NCBI GenBank assembly: GCA_000181795.3
Contig: CM012953.1
Span: 14,242,183 to 14,306,182 of the forward strand
DNA: 64,000 nt
From: Trichinella spiralis
Lineage: Eukaryota; Nematoda; Enoplea; Trichinellida; Trichinellidae
Direction: 5' to 3'
The position numbers and the translations under genes are program-made. Below, one piece after another: positions 13,201-24,783 of the stretch; position 1 is the first letter of the stretch, and every line of letters starts with the position of its first letter. A model generated the notes under the pieces. That model ran no database searches, was not told the DNA's origin, and saw nothing but the letters and a program-made list of their open reading frames with translations.

Positions 13201-16200
13201 GACAAATTGATAATTTCTTCCAATTTTGTTGATATGAAAAGAACAATTTTTCGTATGTCAAAGGTCGAATATGCTGACATCCAGAGGTCAAGGAGGCAGG
13301 CTTGTTGTTCTTGCTGTTGTTGTTTTGACAACGTTGCATCTTTATTATTTGTACAAAAAATTATTTTCATTCACACGCAATATGAGTGTCCAAAAATGTC
13401 GATTGGGTCAAAAGTTTATGCACACACACGCAGTAACATATTTTTTTCTCAAGTGCATTCTTGAAAAATGCTCATAAAATAAAACATACTGCTGCATGCG
13501 TGCATGCATGCATGTATGAACGAAGTGGTCTGGTGATTGTGTTGTAATAATATTTTTTTTTTGATAAATTTGATCGATATGATTGAAATTGATATGTGAA
13601 ATATACAGTTTAGCGACTGGATGCAAGCAATTTATTGAAAAAAATGCTTAACATTTACATATTAAAAATAATTTTTTTCTTTGATATTATTTATTGTAAT
13701 TCAAAAAAAAAGAACAATTTACAAGTACGTGTACAATATTTGCATAATTTTTTTTCTTTTCGGATTTCAAATATTAAAAGTATACGTAAATTGTGAATAT
13801 GTGTGTTATATTTGAAATGGTGAAATTGGCATTATTGATTGGTAAATTGATTATGAACAATTTTTGTCATCCAATGCAATGCTTTGTTTAGAGATGCAAT
13901 TTTGAAGATAACTCTCGACTCGCTGGTCATTCTCCAACGAGTGGATGTGCCCGCCTCGAGCGATCAAATCGATCGATGCTATGGAGGTGGAAAAGACAAG
14001 GTAAATTTAAATTTATTTCTTTACAATTTTTTTTCAATTTAAATATTATTATTATTATTTTAGGTGAAGGATTGTCGAAATTTTATTCGAATGATTGCAC
14101 AAGAGTCGAACAATTCGTTGCTCATCTGCAGTACAGGTGCATTTCGACCTACCTGTTCAATACGCAATGTATGATTGTGTATTAATTGTATTGATTTGTA
14201 AAATTGATTGATTGATTGATTGATTTGATAATTTAAGATGGAAAATTTCAATTTGATTGGAAAAATTGAAGATGGAATCGGTTATGCACCTTATGATCCG
14301 AACTATTCACTTGCCTATGTTATCACTGAAAACAGGCAAGTGATTGTTGGTGTTTCGTTGAATTTTGTCGGCACCGATGAAGCAATTGTTCGCATTCGAC
14401 CGGCAAATAAGCAACTTCGAACAATGAAAAATGATAAATTTACCTTAAACGGTATTGGTATTTATAAAAAAAATGCTTTTTGTTTGTTTGTGAATTAAAT
14501 TTTTTTTTTTAATTTTCACAGAGCCGCATTTTGTTGCCGCTTTTGAAATTGGTCCTTTTGTTTATTTCTTTTTCCATGAAATTGCAATCGAACATTTCAG
14601 CCACAGGCAGGTCAGTTCGCTTGGAATATTAATCTTTTATATTAACCTGGTGTTTCTTAATTAATAATCATAATATTATTATGTTGTTTGTAATTTTCAG
14701 ATTCGATACTCTCGTGTGGCACGTCTGTGTAAAAATGATACCGGTGCGAGCAAAGGAATCTATGCTCAAGCGGTAAGTTGAATATAATTTATTTATTCAT
14801 TCATTTTGAAGTATAATTAATTTTTATACGGTTCGAGCAATTTTAAATATATATATGTATATTTGTTTTTTATTTCCAGTGGACCAGCTTTTTAAAGTCA
14901 CGTTTGATTTGTCAAGAGATGGATAAAGTGATTTATGATATTGTGCAAGATGTTCAATTTTTGCCAAGTGAAAAAATTTTTTATGCAATTTTTACATCAT
15001 CCGAGTAAGTGTATACTTTATTTATTCACAATGTGCATGAAATAAGATGTATCATTTTATTTGGTTTTATGTCTTTGTATGATTTGATTTTAAATGCTCA
15101 TTAATATGTATGTGTTTATCTGCAAATTCAGAAAATGTGAATATTTTACTGTAGGCATTTTTTATTCATTATTTCTTAAAAATGGATGGAAAAATGCGGC
15201 ATACTTACTTTGTACATTGTTGTATTTGCAGAGTTCAACTTCCTGGTTCAGCAGTTTGCGTTTATTCGTTGGAATCGCTTGAATCAGTGTTCAGGGGTCC
15301 GTTTTTGTCAAAACATGTACAGCCGCCTTATTTATGGCGGGATATTCCGAATCCTCAACCTAACTATATGGTAAGTGTGATTGGAAGAATATTATAATTT
15401 TTTTTACTAATTTTTTAATTTGAATGATTAGAGCATTATTGATTTCTTTTTTCATTTAGTGCGAACAGCGCCTTACTGACTTTTTAGAAATGCCAAAATT
15501 GATGTATAATGTCATTTTGCCAATTTCTTCTACACTTTTGGAACAGTCGTCTAACGAAAGGTTTGCATTTATTATATATTTATATATTTATTTATTTAAC
15601 AAGTTGTATGATTTTATATTAAGTAATAAAGAATTTTTTTCTGTTCAATAGTTATACTCATCTGAGCGTTGATACAGTAAGAGTGAAGAATGATTTATTG
15701 GTCACTGTTTTGTTTGTACTGGAAGTTGGTGGAATTTTGAAAAAATTTGTCCACATGAATGACCAACTGTGCTTGATTGAAGTGGTTGAATTAACTCCGC
15801 CTGGAAAGCCGTTGTTGGTGAATGAGATGAAGTTGGTTTCTTCGAAAGTGAGAATTTTGAATTTGCACAAATTTTTCATATTTTTTTTTAATTTAAATGC
15901 AATCTTTTTTGTATTTTAAGGGAATGTTGTACTTATCAATGGAAGAACGTTTGATGCGTGTTCCAGTGCAGCGTTGTTCGAATTACAAATCCAGAGAGTG
16001 AGTTCATGGATTATTTAGTAGTAGTAGTAGTAGTAGTAGGTTGAAATTTGCACTATTCAATTGTTTTGTTTCTTGCTTTTGTGAACTAGGAGATGCATGG
16101 ACGCCAAAGATCCGTACTGTGCTTGGAACATGCTGACATCGTCTTGCACGAAATTGAAGCATGAAGATATCGACAAGCCATATTGGCATCAATCAGCCGC

Positions 16201-17951
16201 CGGATGTCCGAACAAAAACATCAGCAGTAAATAAATTTTGAATTAATGATCCATCATTATTCGTGTACAATTTGATTCGTGCATTTGTAGTAGATGGAAA
16301 ATTTGGCCCTTGGAGCGAGTGGATGCTTTGTGAACGCACGGGTGGTGGTTATGCGAAAGACGAAGGCTGCATGTGCCGCAGGCGGAATTGTGACAGTCCG
16401 GCCGCGCAGTTTGGAGGCAAACCGTGCCAAGAAGCATCGGTCCAAGTGGCCAACTGTACAAGACATGGCAATTGGACGGAGTGGTCAGCTTGGAGTAGTT
16501 GTTCAGCCACGTGCGGTAGATCTTCCATTCGGATTCGCAGTCGTCATTGTACCAATCCGGCGCCGGCTTTCAACGGTCGCGCGTGCCTTGGACCGCCTCA
16601 ACAGCAAGAACAATGCCATGTTGTTGAACACTGTCCGAAATTGTTGCCACCGCCGATTCACGGACAATGGTCAGCATGGTCACCTTGGCGACCGTGTTCC
16701 AAGCCGTGCGGAACCGGCACCCAAAAGCGCACCCGGACGTGCGACAATCCGTCGCCGCTGAACGGTGGCGACAATTGCGTTGGTGCGGATGAGCAGTTGC
16801 AAACGTGCAACGAAAGTCCATGCAAAGAGGTTCGCAAATGGTCCGAATGGACTCCTTGGCTGCAAGTGGACGCCGGTCCTGGTGGTCAGGTGGTGGTCAA
16901 GCGTTATCGACTGTCCTGCTCGGCCCGGGTCGAAAATGCTTCTCTGATTGCCATGTCGCCGTTGAATTCGCAGCGCAAGGTGTGCTTGAAAAGCATGGAA
17001 AACTGTTTGGACGGGATCGGTCTGGCTGTGGGCTGGTCACCGTGGACCGAGTGGAGCGCCTGCTCTGAAGTGTCGGGCATTCAGCAGAGGGAGAGGAGTT
17101 GCGTTAGTCGCAAGTGCGCCGGACCGAGCAGCGAAAAGCGACCCTGCACCAGCGCCTGCAAGGGCTGTCTCCCTTTGCCGGCCTGGTCTTGTTGGAGCGA
17201 CTACACGGCGTGCAGTTGTACGGGCGAGTCGTCGGTGCGCAGGCGATGGCGGAGCTGTTTAGGGGGCAACAGTGCCGAAGATTGTGCCGGTCAAGCGTTC
17301 GAGACGGCTTCTTGTGTGGGCGAGCCTTGTCCAACAGCGACGGCGCAGGACTTGGAGGAGGAGGAGGATTCGAATCGCGGCCTGTCGTTCAGCAGCAGCT
17401 GGTCTGCATGGTCGAGGTGCAACGAGATCGGCTTGCGAGCTCGCGTTAAGCTCTGCCCCAAGGGTGCTTATTGCGATGACGAACCCGATATGGAATTGCA
17501 CCGCTGCGCGGACGGCGAAACTTTGGACAGTCTGAACGCCCTGCAGTTGCGCGAAGATGCCGGCCATTGTACTGAGAATTTGGTAATCGTGGTCGCCGTG
17601 GTCGGCGGCTTGATCGCCTGCATACTGCTGGCGTTGATGTTCGTCTGCTGCGCCCGGTTCTATCCGTCTCTGCTCTGCTACACGAGCCTAGTTTCCAAGC
17701 AACAGCAGCAGCACCGGCCGGTGGCGACGAGCCACCACCCGCCAACTCCCAAGCCTGCCAAATCCAACATCTACACGCCGCCGCCGTCGATACGCAGCCA
17801 CGGCAAAGGAGGTTCAGCTACAACGCACATCACGTTGAATCCGTTGGATCGGCTTTCAGTCAAAGATCTGGACGGTTTGACTGAACAAGAAACCCAGCTG
17901 ACGTTGAAAAGAACAATGCGTACCAGCTTGAACACCAAAGATTACCTCTGA
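10220..17951 (+). CDS. SEMA5: Class 5 semaphorin, complete, 14 coding exons
   Basis: Transmembrane guidance ligand or receptor that would signal through plexins. Coding exons: 10220-10346, 10436-10535, 13892-14000, 14064-14168, 14238-14451, 14522-14610, 14701-14772, 14880-15004, 15232-15370, 15460-15560, 15652-15847, 15921-15997, 16090-16226, 16291-17951. They sum to 3252 nt (1083 aa), close to vertebrate Sema5A. Order: signal peptide with a poly-Leu core (aa 1-26), Sema domain (landmarks GFLIVGAR, NEPHFVAAFEIGPFVYFFF, ARLCKND), PSI domain (CMDAKDPYCAW), seven thrombospondin type 1 repeats with the W-x2-W pattern, a membrane helix (VVAVVGGLIACILLALMFV) and a tail of about 90 residues. The seven repeats define class 5. 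All borders are GT-AG and all phases agree. Exon 14 alone encodes every thrombospondin repeat, the membrane helix and the tail. Confidence 0.95.
10536..13891 (+). other. Semaphorin intron 2 (3.4 kb)
   Basis: By far the longest intron of the gene; the others are mostly under 250 nt. It contains a (GT)n run at about 11388-11411, an (AGGGA)n purine stretch near 12928-12950 and several short ATG frames on both strands. Two of these look slightly protein-like (12813-13109 plus and 12112-12303 minus), but neither has a recognisable domain. First long introns near the start of guidance genes often hold enhancers; nothing here shows that directly. Confidence 0.7.
16018..16039 (+). repeat. (GTA)n microsatellite in semaphorin intron 13's upstream neighbour
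   Basis: About seven GTA units lie in the short intron between semaphorin coding exons 12 and 13 (15998-16089). It contributes nothing to coding but would be a length-polymorphic marker. Confidence 0.85.
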
Positions 17952-19441
17952 GAAAAGAAGGTGAATTTTTTTCGTTTTGCAAATGGCGTTCAAGCCTCCT
18001 TCTCCTCCTCCTCCTTCTTCGGTTCTATCGCTCAACTCGGTGCTTCTTTTTTTTTGCTTTTAAACTTTATGTTTTTACTCTCAGCAAAAAACAATTCAGT
18101 GTCAGAACACTTCTTCAACTTGACCAATCAGATCAACAGTTATGATTTCAGTAGTACAGTAACTGTGTATTATTTTTAATTATCCACGGATGGCTGGGTT
18201 GTATATCCATACATTTATACATATCTTTTGCGGGTTTTTTTGTGCACAAACGCGCAAAATTGTTTGTTTATACACGTGATTTTATTTACTTATTTATTTA
18301 TTGCCATGCTTGTGTTTTATTCAATTTTTGCTTGTTGCCTGTGAGTTCAAAATTATTATTTACGGTTGATATTCGTTATTTGCAAAGTTGCTATTTGATG
18401 TTTCCAATTATCTTCTTCTCTCTACTTTCAACAATTTCTGCCATTTGTTGCACACATTGTTTGTTGAAAATGCTTCATCAGTATTGTTATTATTTTCCTA
18501 TCTCACCAAATTTACCCACCTACTTTCATTCATGTACAGAAAAATTTGTTTTCTTGTTTCTTCCAAATTCCCAACTACGGTTGAATTTCATTTTTTGATT
18601 TTTCAGCTTTTTTCATTTAAAAACATTTTAGCTGTTTATCATACATGTATCATCTAGTGTGTAGTAAAAGTGAATGTAAAATAATAAATGCTTGAACTAT
18701 AAGTTTGTGTGCTTTATATATATATATATATATATATATCAAAATATGAAAATGTTGAGAGTTAATATTATATTTCAAAATAAAACAAAGCACATTTAAA
18801 ATTATCGACGGTGAATCAAATCAATAATGAATGAATGAATGATAGATAGATAGATAGATAGGTTGAACTACTTTCATTAGGAATAAATTTGAATTATGAT
18901 GTTACATCAAAAACGAAGCACAAAAGTCATTCAAGTTTAAAGTTGTTTTTCAACTAGATCATTTGAACAGACAAAATGTAAATGAACAAAATAATGCAAA
19001 TTAATATAAAGTTTAATACAAATGCGTGATAAAACAATTTCTGCGATTTCAACTTATTATAAATAAAAAAGCTAGCGCATTTTACCATGCATGTTCATAA
19101 ATATTTGAACTGATAATAAAATTATATGAAACAGTTCATTTTTAATTTTGTTCATATTTATAGACATATTTATTGTATACATACATCCACGTTTAATAGA
19201 AACATTTTTCAAATGCATTATTCCTGTTCATAATAAAATATGTTAATGTCTATTAAGTGCGGATGGCTAATTAAAATTAATACTGACAAAATAACACTGA
19301 TCTATATGCAAACATGTACAAATAAGTGCAAATGCCAATAATACCCAGACAGAGCGATTATAACTTAAAAAACTAATTTGTCAGGGATTGTGTAAAAATT
19401 TAATGTCCTAAAGTGTTGAAGAAGAGGCGTAAAAAGAAGCT
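17952..19441. other. Semaphorin 3' region and intergenic DNA
   Basis: AT-rich sequence between the semaphorin stop codon and the converging A20/AN1 gene. It contains a candidate semaphorin poly(A) signal at 18683-18688, a (TA)n run at about 18717-18739 and a (GATA)n run at about 18841-18861. No coding exon is visible. Confidence 0.6.
18683..18688 (+). promoter_or_regulatory. Candidate poly(A) signal of the semaphorin gene
   Basis: Canonical AATAAA about 730 nt after the semaphorin stop codon, the first clear one on this strand in a plausible 3' untranslated region. In AT-rich DNA the hexamer is common, so this is only suggestive. Confidence 0.35.
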
Positions 19442-20108
19442 TTACATCTTCTTGATTTTCTCAGGCTTAACGCTCTGATTATTCTTTGCAATTTCCTCTT
19501 TACCCTGCGCTCTGTAGTCAAAATTACATTCATGTCTATCCGTGTAGCGATGAAGGCAGCAAAAATCTGCACCACAGCGACATTCATAGGCGAATAATCC
19601 TAAACGTTTTCTGCATGTCTTACAACGTCTCGTAATTGGAGTTGAAAGGTTGCCGGATAAATTTGAAGACGAGCTAGACTGATTCATGCTGCTAGTATCG
19701 GCATCTGCCTCCTTTTGAGCATCCTCGTTCGTTGCCTCTGGGCCTTTCTGCAAGCACAAAAAATCAAATAAATCAAACATCAAAAAAATTGTAATAGAAA
19801 AAGTTGACCTCTTCATCCCGTTGATAGGGAACAAAAGCAGAAGAAGTAGAAGGCATAGATGGGATGCATATTGATTCACTCTTTTCCGTTTTTTCACTTT
19901 TCTCTTTTTCTACATTTGATTTAGCTGGCAATTCACATTGCACTTTCCTGTTCTTTTTTTTCGAATGCTTTTGGCGCCGTTTCATAAACTCTGAGAAACA
20001 TTTTGAGCACATATCTTCCGTCAAAGGTGAACCATAAAACCCGCAACCGTTTTTGCATAACTTTGGTTTAGTCGATTGATTCGCATCTTGGTCTTGATCT
20101 TGATCCAT
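19442..20108 (-). CDS. A20/AN1 zinc-finger protein (ZFAND5/ZFAND6-like)
   Basis: Two exons, 20108-19809 and 19747-19442, joined in phase 0 across a 61-nt intron (GAG|GTCAAC, GCTTGCAG|AAA). The N-terminal A20 finger reads LCKNGCGFYGSPLTEDMCSK, the ubiquitin-binding type. The C-terminal AN1 finger has CKTCRKRLGLFAYECRCG and then FCCLHRYTDRHECNFDY. The very end, VKPEKIKKM, matches the terminal motif of the ZFAND5/6 group. The middle is a Lys/Ser/Glu-rich linker with a poly-Ser stretch. These proteins bind ubiquitin and modulate proteasome activity and stress or NF-kB-type signalling in other animals. The Met at 20108 is the first ATG; the frame remains open above it but without another ATG. It is head to head with GPKOW, 438 bp apart. 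Confidence 0.92.
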
Positions 20109-20546
20109 AGTATCAATGAGCAAATTGTAATACAAGTGAAAAATGGCAGTGATTCGAGTTAAATATAAATAATCAGCAAAATTTTATTATAGTGTACTGA
20201 TTTGCAAGTTGTGAAATCATACAAATTCACTGAAACACCGTTAGGAATGTAAATAAGGTCCTCGTAATTGTATTTCCGTTAAAATTGGTTGATCAAACGG
20301 CAAAAGTCTTTCAGCTATGAATAATTTCATCAAGAATGCAGAAGTCACTGTTTTTCATTTAAATCGTGCTATTTATGTCAATGAATAATTATGTTAATCA
20401 CAAATGAAGCGAACACATCACAATACGCATAACTCTCATTTAATTAATATTATAATTTCATTTTAAAATTCAAATCATTAATTCCTGAAAACATTTAATC
20501 ATACTGTAATTTTGTAGTTTTGCCGTTATTTAAAAAGTTGAATAAA
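20109..20546. promoter_or_regulatory. Divergent (possibly shared) promoter of A20/AN1 and GPKOW genes
   Basis: The two start codons are 438 bp apart and point away from each other, so both promoters and both 5' leaders must fit here or the leaders be supplied by trans-splicing. A splice-acceptor-like ATTTTGTAG ends at 20517, 29 nt before the GPKOW ATG. No TATA box stands out from the AT-rich background. Confidence 0.5.
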
Positions 20547-21776
20547 ATGGATTCCGCTGGCTCCTCACTTAGTGGTAAAATTCAAAGCTTTAAATTTGGA
20601 ACAAACCTGAAAAATTCAAAGACAGCTGCAATATCAACTTCGAATGTTTTTGGCGATGAAGTCGACCAAGATGAACAGCCTGACGATCAACCGAAAAGAG
20701 TATTATTATTTTCTGCCGATCAGGATTCAAATGAAGATACCAACGATACAGAGATTATTATACCTTCTATTCCAAATTCTTATTTTTCCGACCAAACTGT
20801 ACAAAATGACGAAGAGAAGAAAGTTGACGTTAACGTGTCGTCAAGATTGTTTGTTGATCAATACTCCAGCGAAAATGATATTGATTACGATTCAGTACCT
20901 GTATCCGATTATGGAAAAGCGATTCTGAAAGGCCTTGGCTGGTGTGAAGGTAAAGGAATTGGAAAGACTCATCAGAAAGTTGTGGCAGTGATTCATTCTG
21001 CTCCCCGACCGAAAGGATTAGGCCTGGGTGCGGTTTTGCCATCTGTTAAAAAGCCAAAAATCGACGAATCCGGTAAAACAGACGATTTATCTTTAAAAAT
21101 TGGTGCTCTTGTTCGTTGGGATTCAAGTCATAATGGCACTTTGTATGGAAAAGTAATCAGTATGGATGAAGACAACTCTCGAGTGATGTGTCAAACTACT
21201 TTGTCGAAAAAGACCGTTAGTCTAAGTCAGTTCAGTATTACTGTAGTTACTGCTGATGAATATGCTGCTAAAGCAAAGTGCATTAATCAATCGAAATTTG
21301 AAGAATACAAGAAAAAAAGTAAGAATGATAACAACATGAACAACACTATTCACATTAGGACTGGTGACGAACGGTTGAAAAATGAGAAACCCCAAACATC
21401 GGGAAGCCAGATCAGCCGTCCCAGAGGATGGGTTTATCCTCAGATTCGTGTACGCTTTGTTGATCGGAATTTTGCAAAAGGGAAATTTTACAAACTGAAA
21501 GCTTACGTTGATGATGTGGTAGCACGTGGTTGTTGTACAATTGTTTTTGACAATGGCGAAGTACTAGAAAATGTCACAGAATCTCAAATTGAAACTGTTA
21601 TTCCTCGTCAGGAGCAGAGCTCTGTTATGGTGGTTTGTGGAAAATTTTGTGGCCAGTTAGGCCGGATTATTCATCGCGATACAAGAAACTGCCGTGTTTT
21701 AGTTGCTTTAGCAGAAAATACTGTTGAATTGTCTTACGATGATGTTTGTGAATACATTGGCGAAACTGAAGATTGA
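20547..21776 (+). CDS. GPKOW: GPKOW, G-patch and KOW motif splicing factor
   Basis: Orthologue of GPKOW/MOS2/Spp2, a nuclear spliceosome component that engages the DEAH helicase DHX16 through its G-patch. Single exon, 409 aa. A G-patch at about aa 117-150 carries YGKAILKGLGWCEGKGIGK and is followed by the family motif RPKGLGLGA. KOW motif 1 lies at about aa 182-208 (LVRWDSSHNGTLYGKV) and KOW motif 2 at about aa 357-385 (VMVVCGKFCGQLGRI). Between them is the diagnostic RVRFVDRNFAKGKFYKLKA block, and the protein ends VELSYDDVCEYIGETED, as in the animal family. The frame is open nine codons upstream, but only through a TTG; ATG at 20547 is the first. It has no intron, unlike most neighbours. A poly(A) signal follows at 21871. 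Confidence 0.95.
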   Translation: MDSAGSSLSGKIQSFKFGTNLKNSKTAAISTSNVFGDEVDQDEQPDDQPKRVLLFSADQDSNEDTNDTEIIIPSIPNSYFSDQTVQNDEEKKVDVNVSSRLFVDQYSSENDIDYDSVPVSDYGKAILKGLGWCEGKGIGKTHQKVVAVIHSAPRPKGLGLGAVLPSVKKPKIDESGKTDDLSLKIGALVRWDSSHNGTLYGKVISMDEDNSRVMCQTTLSKKTVSLSQFSITVVTADEYAAKAKCINQSKFEEYKKKSKNDNNMNNTIHIRTGDERLKNEKPQTSGSQISRPRGWVYPQIRVRFVDRNFAKGKFYKLKAYVDDVVARGCCTIVFDNGEVLENVTESQIETVIPRQEQSSVMVVCGKFCGQLGRIIHRDTRNCRVLVALAENTVELSYDDVCEYIGETED

Positions 21777-21870
21777 ACTTAAACAGTTAGCACATCTATA
21801 CGATGCTATTTATCTTATTATTTATTGTTATGGCCAATTTTTGTTATTCTAATGTACTTTTTTATTATGT

Positions 21871-21876
21871 AATAAA
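21871..21876 (+). promoter_or_regulatory. Poly(A) signal of GPKOW
   Basis: AATAAA 95 nt after the GPKOW stop codon, followed by a T-rich stretch. The distance is typical for a compact nematode 3' untranslated region. Confidence 0.6.
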
Positions 21877-24076
21877 GGGAATTTTGCTTAAACCAAGAGC
21901 GATCACTTTATAATTTGAAAATGACTCGGAAAATATATTTTTCCATTTAAAAGCATTCGTTGATCAAGTTTAATCTACTTAACAGCTTCTCGCCTAAAAT
22001 AGTTTTTTTTTAAATTACTCAATATGAAAAGTAACAATTATGTTTGCTTCATAATGTAATGTAAAGTAATAAAAGTATCGATCAATGATATGTTAATGAT
22101 TGCAATAACATAAATCAACGCCACTTAGAAGGTAATTTTTAGTTATTCATTGTTACATAATATTTATCAATTAATATTAGAAATAAAAATTACCCAAAAA
22201 ATATCAGAATACTTCACTTTTACTACTGTGCGTGTCAATTGATCAACAATTGAGTTTCAGGCCATATTTTACAAAATATGAATCGTTTATAAGTTTGGAC
22301 ACTGTAATGTGCAAAAACAAATGAAATAAGATATTCAGTATTGAAATGTTCTTAGTATTTTATTAGCCCATTGTTGCTGTTTTGCTCTTTCATATAAAAA
22401 CAGTAATTTTCGATTTTCAGATGGTATTTAAGTAATCTGAACCTCATTATATCAATCAAGAGAATAAAAAGCATATACTTGATGTTGCCTGTTGATTGTC
22501 GAATTGTTCAACCGTCGAATCACACCACACAGCCTCATACGACAAATTATAAAACTAATTTTCTGAATATTTTGAAATAAAGCTGTTTTTCTCGTTTTAT
22601 TCAATAATTGTTTAATACAAGTTATATGTGATAAAACATCGAAAGAAACCACTTCTCAGTAACATGATAGTATATGATGATGGTTTATTACAAATATTAG
22701 TTTAAAAACACTTGAAAACATTTTTGCTGCTTAACTGACTTGTAATTAAACATTTGATTATTCCGTATTACTTGATGTGTCATCTACGTTGATGTACAAG
22801 ATTTTAAAAGGATTTCAGAAATTAATTTGAAGCTAGTTTTTTTTGTAACTCTAAAATACCGGTAAAATATTCATAGAATTAAGTGAATACATACCTCGTT
22901 TGCTCTCATGTATTGTGAACTGTAACGGCGGTAAAATTATTTTATGTATTACGGTAGAAGAATTAACTATTGCTTCTGAAGTTTTAATTTTTCCAGTTTA
23001 AAATGAGTGGCATAATTTTTGTATACCAAAAATAGCTTTTGCATATAATAACATTTTCCAATGGATTTCAGTATAGGAAGCTTTACATACTGTCGAACAA
23101 TAAAAGTGTTATGTAGTTGAAAAATAAAATATTTGCGTGATTTGATGCATGATTCATGTCAATTGTTATGTGCCTATATCAGTTAATAAGCTATTTTTAA
23201 ATAATATTTTAGCACTAATTTACTTTATTTATGTTTATATATTTATTATTTAAGCTGTGATTGTTTTTTTTTATTAATTCGGTAAATTAAGCAGCTGAAT
23301 TGTAAGGTTTGTCAGACTTCAATTAAAATTTTTTTCGTATTTGGTTATACTACTTTTTCATATTTTCTGTGCTGTCAATTATTAGTTTAATAGCTTACAT
23401 TTTTTTACTAAAATAATTTTCAAGTATAATTTTTACTGTTAAAATTTAATTTAAAAATTTATCAGTCATGAGTTCATATGTCCAATTTTTAAAATTTAGT
23501 TTCTGCTTAATTTTAATCCCAAAATTATTTATGATTTTTTTTTCTTTTTCAACTTTTCATATAATCATGAAATAGTTGCTAAAACAGCTATTTTCAAGTT
23601 AATAACAAGTGTTGTTTTTTGTTACATTGTTTTTCCAGTTTTTTGTTGCTTGCAGATTTCTGTACTGTAATTTTCGCACTTTTTACTATTTTCAAGGTTA
23701 GATTTATGTCATGATGTATTACGTGAAACAAATTGAAATGGTGAAAATGAATACATCAAACAATTAAATTTGAAAAGCGTAATCTAAATTTAACATATTT
23801 TTTTAAAATTTTTCGATAAAATTTTAAGAAATACACAAAAATTAAATAAATCAATGTGATTTGATCAAAGAAATAATTTTCTTAACATTACATGCACGTT
23901 TATTTCGAAAAATACATAAATACCTGATTAAGGTTAACAACAAAAGAAATTCATAGGTTAATCAAGCGAAGAATTCAACTTTAAGCTTAAAATTAAAATA
24001 CGTGCATAGTGCATTTTAAATATAAAACACCCAATCAGTCATTTGTTCGATTTCTATTTCGTTACATTCCATAATT
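21877..24076. other. Intergenic, no gene seen
   Basis: AT-rich DNA between GPKOW and the convergent RRM-like gene. I checked both strands for exon-like islands with splice borders and saw none. Confidence 0.6.
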
Positions 24077-24783
24077 TCATTCTTCTTCAAGCGCTTCTCG
24101 GAACACCTCGAAATTTAGAGAATCTGCATAATCCCGAGCTCGTTTCGCTTCCATTGGCCTAAAGTAGAAGATGCTTTATATTCCAAAGTATTTCACTGTT
24201 GTGCTATGGGTGAAGTTTTTTACGTTTGAAAAAAAACCGTCACCATGCGTTCTCCGTGGTGCGTATCTACACGAACGTTCGTAATTTTTCCGGCATAACG
24301 AAAATGCGTCATAACACTAAGTATGACAATCTGTTCAGGCAACCAGATGGGGATATCTCTAACAACAACAGCGTGTTGCATCCTATTATAAAAAATTATA
24401 AATTTTGGGTCAAAATAAACACAATCATATGGTAAACACAGAAAACAAAAATGTAATATAAAGCTAATTAAATTCATTATGATACATTTCCATATTAAAA
24501 AAAGTTCAAAAAAAATGTCACCTTCACACATAAATTAATGAATAAACAAACCAATTTTATTTGTAGAACAATAAACTCATATTTCATTGAAATTTCAAAA
24601 TTTCATAGAAAAATAAATCTTCTTTAAACGGATAAAGTTGCTAATAACTTGAAGAGAAAAAATTAACTTAAATTTTTAATACTGACAATGAAAAAATACA
24701 TATTTTCCAATTTACCTGACAATTACACATCCAGAACAATTACATGTTGAGGTACCCGGTTCCGTTTCCGGTAATTGGACCAT
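24077..24783 (-). CDS. Small RRM-like protein, three exons, family not identified
   Basis: Exons 24783-24716, 24382-24224 and 24158-24077 give a protein of 102 aa; all borders are GT-AG and the phases match (AG|G and AC|G junctions). After a short Cys-bearing N-terminus (STCNCSGCVIV) comes a pattern like an RNA recognition motif. Beta 1 is HAVVVRDIP, an alpha region follows (PEQIVILSVMTHF), beta 2 is GKITNVRVDT, beta 3 is ERMVTVFFQT and alpha 2 is PMEAKRARDYADSL. The usual aromatic residues of RNP1 and RNP2 are poorly kept, so RNA binding is doubtful. The protein ends in an acidic tail. I cannot name the gene. The gene structure itself is well supported by three independent splice-consistent exons. 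Confidence 0.55.

Noticed and set aside
16263-16290. In-frame extension before semaphorin exon 14
   Set aside because: It begins at GTG and lies in the intron; the acceptor GTAG at 16290 and the junction codon ATA fit the exon 13 phase.
17104-17745. Several long antisense and off-frame ORFs over the semaphorin TSR exon
   Set aside because: They are by-products of high GC in the true coding frame, which has all the TSR motifs.
20520-20546. Nine extra in-frame codons before GPKOW
   Set aside because: They begin at TTG with no ATG; the family start fits the ATG at 20547.
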